Shown here: positions 33,151-45,198 of the stretch, one piece after another | Position numbering within the stretch: the first letter of the stretch is position 1 | Layout of the letters: every line of letters begins with the position of its first letter | Assembly (NCBI GenBank): GCA_918807975.1 | Contig: OU964925.1 | Span: 27,935,608-27,999,607 of the forward strand | Direction of reading: 5' to 3' | Length of the DNA: 64,000 nt | From: Aplidium turbinatum | Lineage: Eukaryota; Chordata; Ascidiacea; Aplousobranchia; Polyclinidae | The notes under the pieces: model-generated | The model's database searches: none | What the model was told of the DNA's origin: nothing | Seen by the model: the letters and a program-made list of their open reading frames with translations, nothing else | Program-made: the position numbers and the translations under genes

Positions 33151-33870
33151 GTAACCACGGCCTACTAGAACACGGCCAAATATGTTGCTATTTGAGGAAA
33201 TTTCTAAGAGTCTGAATTGTTACAATCATAGCTATGATAAACCTGTCATCTTCCCATTTCCAGAAGTAAGTAAAATGAGCAATATTTGTACCTGGACATA
33301 TGTTTGGCTTGTTTAACCGGAGATTAGGTTTTTATGTTTAGCACAACTTATGCAATAACAATGTAAAATATGTAAGATTTTCAAACTGCATCCTGGAGGT
33401 AGTATCGTTTGGTGTATCGCTATTGGTGCAATTGTATGTTCCATTTAAAATATCAAGGATTTTTTGTGAATTCTATGTTGTAAGCGGTTCATTTGATGTG
33501 CCAATTTAAATTTTAGTTCGTTTTGTTTTTCACCAAGTTTAATTTTGCAAGTAAAATGTGGCTATTGGCAAAAGATCCTATACAAAAAACCTAACGACTA
33601 TATGATGAGACTACCTCCAGGATACAGTTGGAAAATCTTACATATTTTACATTATTATTGCATAAGTTGTGCTTAACATAGGCTACATATCTAATCTCCA
33701 GTAAACCAAGCCAAAAATATGTCTAGATGCAAATATTGCTCATTTTACTTACTTTTGGAAATGGGAAGATGACAGGTTTGTCATAGCTATGATTGTAACA
33801 ATTCAGACTCTTAGAAATTTCCTCAAATAGCAACATATTTGGCCGTGTTCTAGTAGGCCGTGACGTAACT
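33151..33870. repeat. Long inverted repeat (foldback), arms ~250 bp
   Basis: The left arm starts gtaaccacggcctactagaacac and runs to about 33410. The right arm (about 33610-33870) is its inverse, ending gtgttctagtaggccgtgacgtaac. The arms look about 90% identical by eye and enclose a ~200 bp loop. Non-coding; a palindromic MITE is the likeliest identity. Confidence 0.75.
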
Positions 33871-33917
33871 TATAATATTTTTCGTGTAGGATTTTCGTTT
33901 TTATTTGTTTGTTTTAT

Positions 33918-34024
33918 TATCTTTATCCTGCATTGCGGGAAAGCGGACTTGAGCGCTATGCATCGGTGTACGCCTTCCGACGCACACCTGACCCACGCTG
34001 CAGCCGACTGCAATGTCTGTTTCC
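33918..34024 (-). mobile_element. SINE family B, tail half of a split copy
   Basis: Matches 17597-17703 of the intact copy up to gtctgtttcc, where the match stops abruptly. The rest of the SINE resumes 4.25 kb away at 38280. TTTCC is repeated on both sides of the inserted DNA. Confidence 0.75.
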
Positions 34025-34484
34025 AATTCAATTCAATTTATTTTTCTTCGTCGGAAAACAACAGCAATGATAAAGTTACAAATAGTGAACGGGAACAAAA
34101 CTAGGGACTTTATATTACGGGACGCGAAACTCCGCTTATCCGCCAACACTAGAAGGGTCACTGCACAATTTAAGTAGATACGCAGTCACATCGAACAGCA
34201 CCATCAATTTTGAACATATGAATGTATTGTCACTAAAGAATGGCAACAATGTTCTAATAAAGTAATAAATGTATCAAAACGCTTATATGACATTTATTAA
34301 TAAACTGACATAGGCCTATGCATATTGTATGCTACAGGCTATATAAAGCTATGTTGCATACATTTCACATACCAGAGCATTGTAAACAATATTCACATAT
34401 CAAACATTGTCATGTACATAACATAAGTAAACAATTACACAATGTATAATAAATATGGTTCTTCTGTAACCAAGCAACCTCTTC

Positions 34485-35716
34485 TCAATATATATTTAAT
34501 GATTGCTTACAGTTAGTTTTTTGAAGGTAGTTTTTGAATTTTTCGCGATGAACTGGCAACCAAATCTTTTTTAATGTCTTCAAAACGTTAAGTTCATTCT
34601 TTGCGACACAATTGAAAGCAGTTTCTACAATCATTTTAAAGCTTGCATGACCAGAATCACACTTTAAAGATACGATGACAAGAAGGTAATTAAACTGAGA
34701 CACTGCGCATTCCGTGAGAGCGGAAACAAAAATATGACGTTGATTTTCAATAGTGAACAGTCCTCCTTTTAAATTCTTTTTAATTTTCCACTCTAACACT
34801 CTAATAACACAGCATAATAATGGTGCACTGCAAGAGAGGTTACAATAAAACATAGTTCTGTTGGCTTGGATAAACCACCACGATCAGCTAAAGCAAGAAG
34901 CTTGCAACACTCATTGCTTTCTTCCACTAAAGTGTCATCTTGACCGGCAACAAGAAGTTCCTAGCAAGCATTACATTTCCTACGAGGACAAATGCTTCTG
35001 TCAATATACCCAGCAACATAGTATGCCACATTCATGTCAGATGTGGATAGGTCATCTAATGTCACAATCCTAAAAAAATCAACCAGCCAAGTTACTGACA
35101 ATGCAACTTTTGTTGCTGTAATTGCTGGGAAATTTAAGGACGACAATTTGGCTCCAGCTAGCAAAGCTTCTTGTTGAAGTAAAGACAGCATCATCTTGTA
35201 TTTCATTACCTGAAACATTGAGTAAATGTAGTATCTATCTAAGAAGCTTCAACTAATTTCGGCATAAGCATAATCTTTGGGTAATGACAGTACTTTATGA
35301 AGATAATGTGTTCTAATATGTATATTTTTTCTTTGTAATCAGTCATACAAATTTTGGAGGTAACATGCCAGAAAGCTTCAGTCTCCACAAATAATTAAAC
35401 AATTAAGAATAAACAAATATACTTCTTCATGTGTGCCTTTGCAGCAAAATGTTATATAATATTTATGTGAAGTTGCTCTAACCTTTAAACTGATGTTTCA
35501 CAAACATCACTTTCCACAAATTCTCCACCATTTTGATAAATCGAGCGGTTTCAAGAAAAGATGGGTGATCCTCAGCATAAAATTCCAATCCTCGACAAAT
35601 TGATTCATGGAAAATGTCTTAAAATGTGTCATATGTTTAAGAGTTAATACATTGCAACTTTCAAGAACACTGAAGTTAATGTAAATGACAGTCATGCAAA
35701 ATTGATAAGCAAGCAT
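34485..35716 (-). pseudogene. P-element/THAP9-like transposase remnant
   Basis: Separate open stretches read FNYLLVIVSLKCDSGHASFK (34485-34853), VTLDDLSTSDMNVAYYVAGY followed by CPRRKCNAC (34961-35218), and LKHMTHFKTFSMNQFVEDWN (35507-35716). The YYVAGYI...C..C block is typical of the C-terminal half of P/THAP9 transposases. The pieces lie in different frames, separated by apparent introns or breaks. Confidence 0.75.
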
Positions 35717-35897
35717 ATTTCTTTATATTGCAAACAAGCATATTAGATTACAATATAAAATAGACAAAACCGGATAATTGCATAGTCCAATTGTCAAATT
35801 TTTTATGATACATGCGATTATCCAATTGTGTTATGGTTTAGTATTCAAGAATCTCATGCGATAAAACGGTTTGTGTATTTAACCAAGATATATATTG

Positions 35898-36218
35898 AAC
35901 CATAGGCATACGAAGCCGAGCAACGTTATCAAGTTTAGCATATTTAAAGATTATTATATTTACAAAAACACAAAACTACGCAACAATTAAATATCGAACG
36001 TTTTCGACATCACAAGATGTCCTCTTCAGGAATAACATACATACAACTTCAGGAATAACATACATAAAGTTGTATGTATGTTATTCCTGAAGAGGACATC
36101 TTGTGATGTCGAAAACGTTCGATATTTAATTGTTGCGTAGTTTTGTGTTTTTGTAAATATAATAATCTTTAAATATGCTAAACTTGATAACGTTGCTCGG
36201 CTTCGTATGCCTATGGTT
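35898..36218. repeat. Near-perfect 321-bp palindrome inside the P-type transposon
   Basis: The arm from aaccataggcatacgaagccgag to caagatgtcctcttcaggaataacatacatac is followed by its inverse, ending ctcggcttcgtatgcctatggtt. Arms of about 145 bp appear almost identical, around a short loop with a repeated cttcaggaataacatacat. A diverged relative lies at about 57740-57890. This is probably a MITE. Confidence 0.8.
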
Positions 36219-36449
36219 TAACAAGACAAACTCTTTACCGAAGCTGTATCAAGATATATATGTGATAAATCACTTTTATCTGCACAAGTCAAAATTTTAG
36301 TTTACGATTAACAAAACGAAATAAAACAAAGTAACTTCAGTTACTTAGATTAACAAAAAATACTGTAAACATACTTTTTGACTTACTGAGAGCATGTGTC
36401 AGAAAAACATGGCTTGCATGAGTGTTCCAAAATGTGTTCAAAGCAAGAA

Positions 36450-36615
36450 GTTGGAATATCAAAATCAATCAATCAACTTCCAATTTTTTCATGGTATTGC
36501 TCGCACCCATTTTTCCTCAGTTCAACATCATTGGGAAATTTGAACAGAGAAGTTTTAACCTCGCTACTTGATTTATATCCAGTTGTACATCCGGGTACAT
36601 AGCAAGTGTTAACCA
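36450..36615 (-). pseudogene. THAP domain of the P-type transposon
   Basis: From the ATG at about 36615 the minus strand reads MVNTCYVPGCTTGYKSSSEV, then SLFKFPNDVELRK, and in the adjacent frame KWVRAIP. These are the C2CH zinc ligands' first pair and the FP-x-D / W signature of THAP domains. A frame change inside LRKKW marks it as decayed. Confidence 0.75.
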
Positions 36616-38279
36616 TTTTATGAATTAATGGTCAAATGCATTACATAGTTATACATAAATAGTACTAAAAGTATAAGAATGATTAGTACGTTAAAACTAC
36701 AGAATTACCTATGACATCAATACCTTGCCTAGGTTTTATGTGTGAAGCATTTTCTGGTATAAAAACTGTTTTATTTGAGACAAGTGACAGATTTTACATA
36801 AATAAAACAATTAAAAAGTATATGGGTAATCCACTTAGTTTTCATTCTGCTAATAACAGGATTTCTGCTTTATTTAGAATTTTACACAATTTTAGAATTT
36901 TACACTTTTACAATTTTTACACTTTACAATTTTTACACAATAGAATTTAGAATTTTACACAATTTGCCTTAACATTATAGCGTACGTAAACAATGAACAT
37001 CAAGTCTTGTGCAACATCATAACATTTGATGCATTCCTTCGAAAATATGTTTTTTCTTTTGTTGGAAGATGTGAAGTATCGTCTAACTCTATTGTTGCCT
37101 CCTTGATGAGGTCCTTCTGCCATCGTAAATCAAATTACCGTCTTCAGTATAATAATTCTATGTATTCTATTATTTAGTTTTGATGGCTGCCATGTCATCT
37201 GATTGTTTTTATCGTTCTGAATACTTTCAGTTCTTCTAACTTGTAACACTACTGTACCATTGTCTGTAAACTTGTAACAGTTGATAGCATATTTAGTGAG
37301 ATTTTGTGCATTTGCAGTTTGTGTATTATTCGTTGTTTTTCGTTGTTGTTGTTCGATGTTTGCAGTTTGTGTATTATTTTGTCGTTTTGGATATGAACAG
37401 CTTTGTCTGATGCAAATAAATATTATTATTATTTGAACAAATGAATAATATTTATTACCTACATTACATGACATCTAATAATATTTATTACCTACATGAC
37501 ATGACATCTAAGGTTTAATAAATACCAACATACCTTCAATGTCATCATTATTATAAACTAATTGACTACTGTCACTGACTGACTAAAATATAGAGCAGAC
37601 TATAAGACTAAAGAAAAGTTTGAAAATAGTCTCCACTGCTAAACTGTGAACTGGTTTGAAGTGCAATAGTCACACCAACAAATTGTTGCCACAGTTGATA
37701 CCTATATGATATATCCCACACCAAATTAACGTGTTAGGCTTTACTAGTGAATGCTACACTCCATAAGCAAAAGGTGGCCATAGATTCAATGCAGACATTA
37801 TAACTTGTTTTAGCAAAGTCCAAAGCCAACCAAACTATAAGCCTGCCTTGGGCTAACGTACTTCTCAAAAGCACTTTAACAAATTTGTATAGTTAACAAC
37901 TTATTTCCTTTAACTTCTCCAAATTGAAGTACCACAGCAACAATCTTTTGGTTACGGTACTTCTCACTTGCAGATACGCTGCACGCTAGCTTACTGCTAA
38001 TCACTAAAAGGAAGTATCCTGAAACTAGCCCTTCTAGTGTTCGGATAAGGAAAAAAACGGATGAGGCTTCGTATCCCGTAATATAAAATCCCTAGAACAA
38101 AACCAACAAAAGGAAAAGGTGGCAAAACTACAAAAGTTTAAAGCGTGCATGCGATGCAAATTTAAAGGTTACGTACACAAAAGTAAATTAAGCACGGCCA
38201 CCAAACCTAACAGTTTAAAGTAGATGAATTAGTTGGAAGAACCAATTGGCTCCACATAGGCTACTGTACCTAAAGCAAC

Positions 38280-38468
38280 TTTCCGGTTGTCTACTCTACT
38301 TATATGACTTAAATTTGGTACTACCCATTACTCGAAATGGATCACTGGGTAGAGGCAATTATCGTAATGTTTCTTGCCCAGAGAAACAACAGCAAGTGCG
38401 GGTGGCTGGAGTCGAACATGCAGGCTTTCGACTGCGAGCCCAACGCGCTAACCACTCGGCCACTGCTG
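38280..38468 (-). mobile_element. SINE family B, tRNA-head half of a split copy
   Basis: Matches 17699-17886 of the intact copy, including the tRNA-like head GTGGCCGAGTGGTTAGCGC on the minus strand. Together with 33918-34024 it makes one SINE interrupted by 4.25 kb. Confidence 0.75.
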
Positions 38469-38613
38469 CGGACTGTTTATTATACCTATGAGATTTTTGA
38501 TTGATTGATTTTTGGTATTAGTAGCAGGGCTAGCAGCGTTTCGGCCCCACTCTAGCAACTTCGTGTTTGTATTTGGTTCTGCTCATTTTGCTCTCATGGA
38601 GCTTACATGTACC

Positions 38614-38786
38614 TATTGTATATCTGAATTGTGAAAGAACTACAGCTTATCGATACTATGTACAATCGAGCAACAGTTTACAATTAGCAACCACTAAGCG
38701 AGAACTACAGTACTAAACTGATCATAGCGCATACGATAACAAGACGGTAACAGTGGGTCATTGTTACGTCACACACGAATACCACA
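38614..38786 (-). repeat. Gypsy LTR (downstream copy in element sense)
   Basis: 173 bp, from tattgtatatctg to gaataccaca, matching 43646-43818 by eye. The target duplication gtacc lies immediately outside. Confidence 0.9.
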
Positions 38787-39520
38787 ACCCCCCTTTTTCT
38801 ACAAGGAAGTTGTGAGCAACAGTTTGTTTCTCAACGTCCGGAGCTTTATGTACAAACATAGTCATTCAACTTTGACGGTCCTCTGGCACGTCGCCTGCTC
38901 CGTCGTGGAGGTATCGATCGCACATTAACATTGTCATTGAAATGAACTTTCCGATTGGGCGAAGGTATCTCATCCTCTCCTTCGGTTGTTCTGTGAGTCG
39001 CGGTGGCGTCATCTATCTCTGGTCGCAAAAATCGTCGATTACGCCAGCAGATTCGACCACTGGGTAGTTTGATGTTGTAATCACGGTTTTTACCTATGCC
39101 AACAACTTGACCGATACGATCCCATTTATGTGAAACTGGGTTTTGTATCCGTACACTTTGACCGATAAGAAGGGGATTGAGAACTTTAGAATGCTTGTTA
39201 TAATTTTGTTCTGCATATTTCTTCATGCTTGCTGCAGCTTTATCCCAATTGTCAAATTTATTTTTCCACGCTTCACTAAACGACTGGATCCGGGCCGGTA
39301 CGATCGATCGTATGGGAGATCCATATAAAATTTCAGCGGGTGATAAACCATGAGCTTTCGGAGTATTTAGCCATTCTAGAAAGCCTTCACAAAATTCTTC
39401 GCTGTCAATGCTGCCTCTTTCAGACGTTTTAGCAAGGAGGTTCTTCATAGCCTTGACAGCGGCTTCAGCGTGTCCGTTCGACTGAGGATAATGAGGTGTG
39501 CTGCGCACAGAGGTAGCACC

Positions 39521-39808
39521 CAGGCGCGAATCTAAGAGTTTTTTTCGGGGGGGGCCAGAAAATTTGAAAATCAATTAAAAAGAAAGAAAAAGCTAAACAG
39601 ATATGAACAATGATACTACGACATATACGATATGCTATAAAATAGACATTAAAACAACCATTTTCATCAATTGTGATGCCGAGGGACTAATATCAGCTGT
39701 TTAGAAGCATATCAAACCATTTGATGCGGAAACATACAATTTCTACAATTTTTCACAAAATTTTGGGGGGGCCCGGGCCCCCTGGCCCCCCCCATAAATC
39801 CGCGCCTG
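39521..39808. mobile_element. hAT-like MITE inserted in the gypsy element
   Basis: The termini CAGGCGCGAATCTAAG and ATAAATCCGCGCCTG are inverted repeats with the exact 8-bp duplication gtagcacc (39513-39520, 39809-39816). G-rich and C-rich blocks lie near both ends, as in the elements at 8-424 and 3516-5044. It postdates the already young gypsy insertion. Confidence 0.85.
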
Positions 39809-42800
39809 GTAGCACCCCATCTTTTTAGAAATTGTCGAAATCTACTGGAAGTGAACTGAGGTCCTCCGTCTGTTCTCACGCGGACTGGTACACCTGTATC
39901 TACAAAGTATTTCCTGATAACACTGATCACCTGTTGAGAAGTTGGATCGTGGCTAAACTCTGTGATCTTTATCCATCCAGATAAACGATCAACATACACG
40001 AGATAACACTTTCCCGCGTAACTGAAAAGATCCATAGATACTTCTTCAAAGGGGCGAGTTGGAGGAGGATCAAACTTCATTGGCTCTTGCTGTTGGCTGG
40101 ATGAGTGCTCTTGACACTTGCTACAAGATTCAACTGTAGTCTTTATGTCATTGTTGATAGCTGGCCAATAAACAGTTTGTCGGGCACGGCGTTTGGTTCT
40201 GTCAATGCCTTGATGAGAACAATGCAGCTTGGTCAGGATTTCTTTTCTTTTAGCCTGAGGCACCACGATGCGATGACTGTCCAAGAGAATCAATCCATCC
40301 TCGATCGACAATTGATCTTTTAGTTTCTTAAAAACTTGAGAAGCAGAATTCGGCTGCTTGTCTTGAAAATTGTTTTGGATTGACGCTATAAGCTCTTGAC
40401 TTTGTTGATCTGTGCGAGTGGCTTCTTTGAGTTCTTCCAATATAGGATCAGCACGGATGGCATCTTCTTCATTTCTGAGGATTGCAAACACCTTGTGTAT
40501 GGTCGCACTGACGACTTCGTCAGTAATCAAGTCGTCTTTTTCTGGGTCTCTGCATGGAGCTCGGGAGAGGGCATCAGGGATTTCATGATTTTTGCCTTTT
40601 CTCCAGACAGTTTTGAATATGTAACCCCCTAGCTTTTCTTTCAGCCGTTGAATTCTGGGATTGTCCACCATATCCAAAGTTTGATTGTCCAAGATTGACT
40701 CTAATGGCTTATGATCCACGACTATGTCGAATGTAGGCAAACCTTTCAGGTAAATTTGACATTTATGTATTGCCCATACCACTGCGAGTAATTCTAGTTC
40801 AACCATGGCATACCTGGATTCTGTTTCAGTTGTGAAACGAGATCCTGCCTTTGTGAGTTTCCATGCATCATTATGCTTCTGTAAAAGAGCATACCCTAAT
40901 CCCTTGAGTCGGGACGCATCAGTTTGAAGCATAGTAGGTAGCTTCGGATCAAAGGAAGCTAGGATGGGAGGACTGCAAAGGATTGCTTTTGTCGCCTTGA
41001 ATGCTTCATCGTGAATTGGGGTCCAAACAAAAGCGTTTTTGGGTTTCAACAAATCTCTAAGAGGAGAAGCGACTTCACTCAGTCTGCACGTGAATCCTCC
41101 TAGCTGATTTGCCATACCCATGAAGGAGCGAAGACCTTTAAGGTTACTAGGGGTGGGAAAATCGGAAATAGCTTGTATTTGTTTAGGATCTGCTGTTATT
41201 CCATCCTCACTCACCACATAACCAACGTAGTCAACGGTAGTGCACATGAAATTAAACTTACAAGGATTGAGTGTGATTCCATACTCTCTGCATCGATTGA
41301 GTACTTCGACAACGGTGTCGAGACTTTGTTGCGCTGTTTTGCTGTAAACTAGAATATCATCAACAACTTTTTCGACAAAGTCGATGCCGTAGATTGCTTC
41401 ATCACCTCTGGCACAATACTCATCTTGGGAGGAAGTTAATCCCATTGGCGCTCTTAGAAACTTAAATCTTCCGTGTGGAGTAATAAAAGTGGTGAGGTCC
41501 TGGCTTTCAGGAGCTAAAGGGACTTGCCAATATCCTTTTGCCGCATCCAATGTAGTAAAATATTTTGTCCTAGATGGGATATTTGTAACAGCTTCATGCG
41601 GCGTCTTTGATGGATAGTAAGGGCGTCGAACGTATTGGTTTAATTTTTGAAGATCAACACATAATCGAATACCTCCTTTTGGCTTTGGCACCACAACGAT
41701 AAGATGAACCCAATCAGTTGCTTCTGTAACTGGTTCTATAACACCAGCTGCAACTTGTTTTTCAAGTTCTTCTTTAAGAAGGTGTCTGTACGCCAAAGGA
41801 GTTTGACGAGGCGTAGATACAGCATATGGTTGTGCTTCTTTCTTCAAAGAGATTTTCATCGGCTTGACATTCATTTGACGAAGTTCGCCATCGTTAGCAA
41901 ATACATCTTGAAATTCATTCAAAAGTGTATGCTTCATCTGATCGACTTCTTCTAGAGTAGGTTGATTTGAAATATGAAACTTGCTTTCTTTTACACTTGA
42001 AATTTGCTTTGCAGTATGCAATTGATGCAAGGTTAGAGGCTTAGGATAGTCTGGTGGCAAAATACTAAGTTGCTTGCAAACATACCATGCGAGTAGAAAA
42101 TCTTCAACTTCTTTACACACATAGATGGTTTCTTTTGAAGACATTTCTCCATACTCTATTTCGCAGTGCAAAGTACCAATGCATGTAAGTGACTGTCCAT
42201 TCGCGGTCATTAAAGGATCGTTAGTTGGTGGATTTAACATGCTAAGATCGTATCCTAACTGTTTAAGCTTGCCAGTTCCTATAAGGGTGGCTTCAGCACC
42301 GGTATCCGGCGTGGCTTGACTGGAACCAATTACACTTCTAGATTTTGCTGATCGCAATGTAACTAAAATTTTCGGAGCTGGTAGGCTATCCTTGTGCAAT
42401 GAATTAATAGCACTTCGTTTAACTTGACCTGTGTGTTTCTTGCTAGTTACGCGACTGACAGAATTTGACGTCTTAGAGTGGCATACAGAAGCAAAATGTC
42501 CACTTTTGCGACATTTTAGACATACCTTGTCTTTAGCAGGACACTGGGTTTGTCCTCTGGGTGGGCAGTTCGGTTTTCCACATCTTCTGCATGATTTCAC
42601 ATCTCTCTCTCTAGATTTATATGGACGTCGCGGAAATTTATTTCGGTCAATGAACCTGCTCCGCGTCCTTTCCATGGCAGCTTCGTCTGATTTTGCAGCT
42701 TCTTCTGATCTGCAAACATCAGTTACTTTCTGAAGAGTTGGAAGCGGCGTGATGGCTAACAATTTCTGTCGAAGTTCCTTGTTTGAAATTCCAGACATAA

Positions 42801-43512
42801 CTTTTGTAACTAAGCGGCGATCTAAGCAATTCACACAAAGATCGGCTTCTCTAGCTAACGTTTTAATAGCAATAAGAAACGAATCAAAAGATTCCCCTTC
42901 GAGCTGTCTTCTTTCTTCAAAAGCTACACAATCCAAGGCTATGTTGCGTTGGCTTCGAATGTAACCCTTTACTTTATCGAGAACTTCTTCTGGTTGAAGC
43001 TCGGTGTCATCAGGTATGAGTAAGACATGTTCGAGAGCTTCTCGCATTTCTATAGAGAAAAAACTTCCCATTAACGCTAATTGGCTGTTCCGAGATAGCT
43101 GTACTGCTTGCGAGACTGTGACGTAATCGTTGTACGACTTCCGCCATCTTGAAAATTCGCCTAACGAGACTCCTACATTAAGTACAGGCGGCTTCTGCGC
43201 ATCTGCTTTTGAGGGTCTATGATTCCCAGCCTCACTGTGCCTAGTTGGTGGGCTATCTTCTGCAGGCGTTTGCGGCTGACGCATTTGGGCAATTAGATTT
43301 TGCATTTGTTGCTGACTTTCAGCTGTCTGCACTTGAGCGCGATGTTGCATTTCTAATTGCGATTTTAACAATTGTTGAAGCCATGCTGGGGTGGCTGAGC
43401 TTGCGGCCATTTCATCAGCTTCAGTGTCTGTGGGTTGCGCTGCAGTTAATTCAGATAATTTCTTTTTAGCTGCTTGAAGTTCAGCTTCTAATTCTTTGCG
43501 CGACTTTTGCAT
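39712..43512 (-). pseudogene. Gypsy gag-pol region (fossil)
   Basis: One long reading frame covers gag (coiled, Gln-rich N-terminus), a cysteine-rich nucleocapsid segment with a [14 protein letters not shown] knuckle, an aspartic protease core ([10 protein letters not shown]), reverse transcriptase with its VVDDILVYS motif, RNase H and the first part of integrase with its HHCC-type zinc segment. The remaining integrase region lies at 38846-39520, beyond the inserted MITE. The family is Ty3/gypsy; the clade is not assigned. Confidence 0.9.
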
Positions 43513-43645
43513 GATTAGAAATACTAGGTAGCCTAGGCTAACCCAAAATTTTGCTAAACTCAGCTGACAGTAAATCTAGGCTATAAGCAAATTTAATGTC
43601 CTTCTAGCTTTCTCTTGGCTCGGCTTTAAAATGCCGGCGACGCCA

Positions 43646-43818
43646 TATTGTATATCTGAATTGTGAAAGAACTACAGCTTATCGATACTATGTACAATCG
43701 AGCAACAGTTTACAATTAGCAACCACTAAGCGAGAACTACAGTACTAAACTGATCATAGCGCATACGATAACAAGACGGTAACAGTGGGTCATTGTTACG
43801 TCACACACGAATACCACA
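43646..43818 (-). repeat. Gypsy LTR (upstream copy in element sense)
   Basis: 173 bp, matching 38614-38786 by eye, followed by the target duplication gtacc at 43819-43823. Confidence 0.9.
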
Positions 43819-43823
43819 GTACC

Positions 43824-45198
43824 GAATTTAACATAATGTTCATTCTTGCAATGATTACTTTGCGACGCCATAGGCCGAATCTCCATTCTTACAACGCTTT
43901 CATTTCGTGTTAGACGACTGTGTACTGTGTAGGCCAACCTCTCAGCAAAAGCAAATGTGCTTTTTTTGGTTACAGTTTTATTGTTTAGAAAATTCCTTGC
44001 AGATTTTAACCAATTCACGTAAACCAACAATTAAAGCTAGAACAAAGCCATACAGCAACTCACACCACGTGCACTGATGTGCAGACATTGTTTGACTGGT
44101 ATAGTGGTAGGCTATGCTGTCTATAGGAAGGGATGCTATGCCAGGTATCAGCTAGCCAACAAAGGATAAATTAATTCAGTCATCGGATTACTTCAAAAGT
44201 TATTGGTAGCCTATTTTGTTTTTCCAGAATGAGATTGTTCTGGTCTTACGTTCGTTAAACGTAGCCTAACACTTTTGTCTGCAGGGTAGGCTAGTCACAC
44301 GTGTGATTTGATTAGGCTACTTGCACCATTTGCATGGCCCTTCCAATCAAATGAACGCTTTGTAGGCTAGCCTACTCTTCACCTCAATTACAGTATAAAT
44401 TGCGTGGCGCTTAACATCACTTTAGGTGAGTTTATGCCTACTAGTTCAGTGGCCGAGTGGGTTTTCGTTCGGCTCTGATAGATAGCCTATCGGAGATCGA
44501 TTCCAGGTCAGGTCAAACCGAGAACTTTAAAAACGGCACAAATTATGTTCTTTCTTGACTAACGCAGTGATAATAAGTCGGGTAATAATGTGATGACATC
44601 GTAAAAAGTAAAAACGTGATATAAAATAAAAAACAGCCCTATATAGCCGTCGCTAAAAAAATCAGCTCTTGTAGAACGACAATAACTACGCCAAAGCCAT
44701 AACATTATTAGGCCTATTAGGCTATAGCCTATAGGAGAGTTTACTACTACTAGGCGTACTACTGTAGTAGGAAGCAACCTGTCATTTCTGTAATCTTACA
44801 GGACATTTAGCCTACAAGCTGTTTGCCAAAAGAAAGTAAAACAATTGAAACATTCTAAGGTAAATTGTATCAAGAAAATTAATATGCCCCTTAGTTCTTA
44901 CAGAAAATCTCGAAATCCAAAGCTGGAAATATCGATCTCGATTATTGCGGTAGGCCTACAGTAACCGCACACTTAGAATTGAACACTGCTACAAACTGCA
45001 ATTTTCTTTCCAATTGGCAAGCAGCTAATGTCGATTACGGTACGGGCTCTTTCACAGCCCTGGCAATTTGTCCTTCCAAAGAAAAGTCGGATTATCTTTT
45101 TTAGTCACGACAATCAAAGGGCTAAACTTGTTAGGTGGAGATGCAATTTCTATTGATAAAGTTCCTTCTGCCTAACTATTCTAACTTACTTTACCAGG
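43824..45198. other. Intergenic with dispersed repeats
   Basis: About 44230-44430 is a dispersed repeat that recurs at 45463-45505 plus 47101-47235, where a hAT-like element has inserted. About 44444-44600 is a tRNA-derived SINE (family C). TAGGCCTA-type short motifs are frequent. No gene was recognised. Confidence 0.5.
44444..44600 (+). mobile_element. tRNA-derived SINE, family C
   Basis: The head CAGTGGCCGAGTGGG and B-box-like GATCGATTCCAGGTC are tRNA-like. The body (actttaaaaacggcac...taacgcagtgataataagtcgggtaataatgtg) recurs at 45988-46115 inside the hAT-like element 45506-47100. Confidence 0.65.

Larger units (their letters stand above)
34102..38094 (-). mobile_element. P-superfamily (THAP) DNA transposon, degenerate
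   Basis: The TIRs of about 60 bp start TAGGGACTTTATATTACGGGA / TAGGGATTTTATATTACGGGA and share CACTAGAAGGG further in. A 9-bp direct repeat gaacaaaac flanks the element (34093-34101, 38095-38103). On the minus strand a THAP zinc-binding domain (36450-36615) is followed by transposase segments (34485-35716) including SDMNVAYYVAGYIDRSICPR, as in THAP9/P-element proteins. Reading is broken by frameshifts and stops. A large near-perfect palindrome sits at 35898-36218. The element probably cannot move by itself. Confidence 0.8.
38614..43818 (-). mobile_element. Ty3/gypsy LTR retrotransposon, young, one visible insertion
   Basis: Two 173-bp LTRs (38614-38786 and 43646-43818) appear identical by eye, and a 5-bp duplication gtacc flanks the element (38609-38613, 43819-43823). 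Between them, on the minus strand, lie gag with zinc knuckles, protease, reverse transcriptase, RNase H and integrase in the Ty3/gypsy order. A purine-rich tract adjoins the downstream LTR, and a TGG-starting primer-site-like stretch adjoins the upstream one. A 288-bp TIR element has inserted in the integrase region (39521-39808). LTR identity implies recent insertion. Apart from that insertion it looks largely whole; treated here as a fossil. Confidence 0.93.

Noticed and set aside
36711-37474. ORFs of 79 and 114 codons as accessory genes
   Set aside because: They lie inside the P-type transposon and consist of low-complexity TTTTACA and ATT/TTG repeats.
40105-43469. Plus-strand ORFs of 60-100 codons
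   Set aside because: All are antisense shadows of the gypsy coding region.
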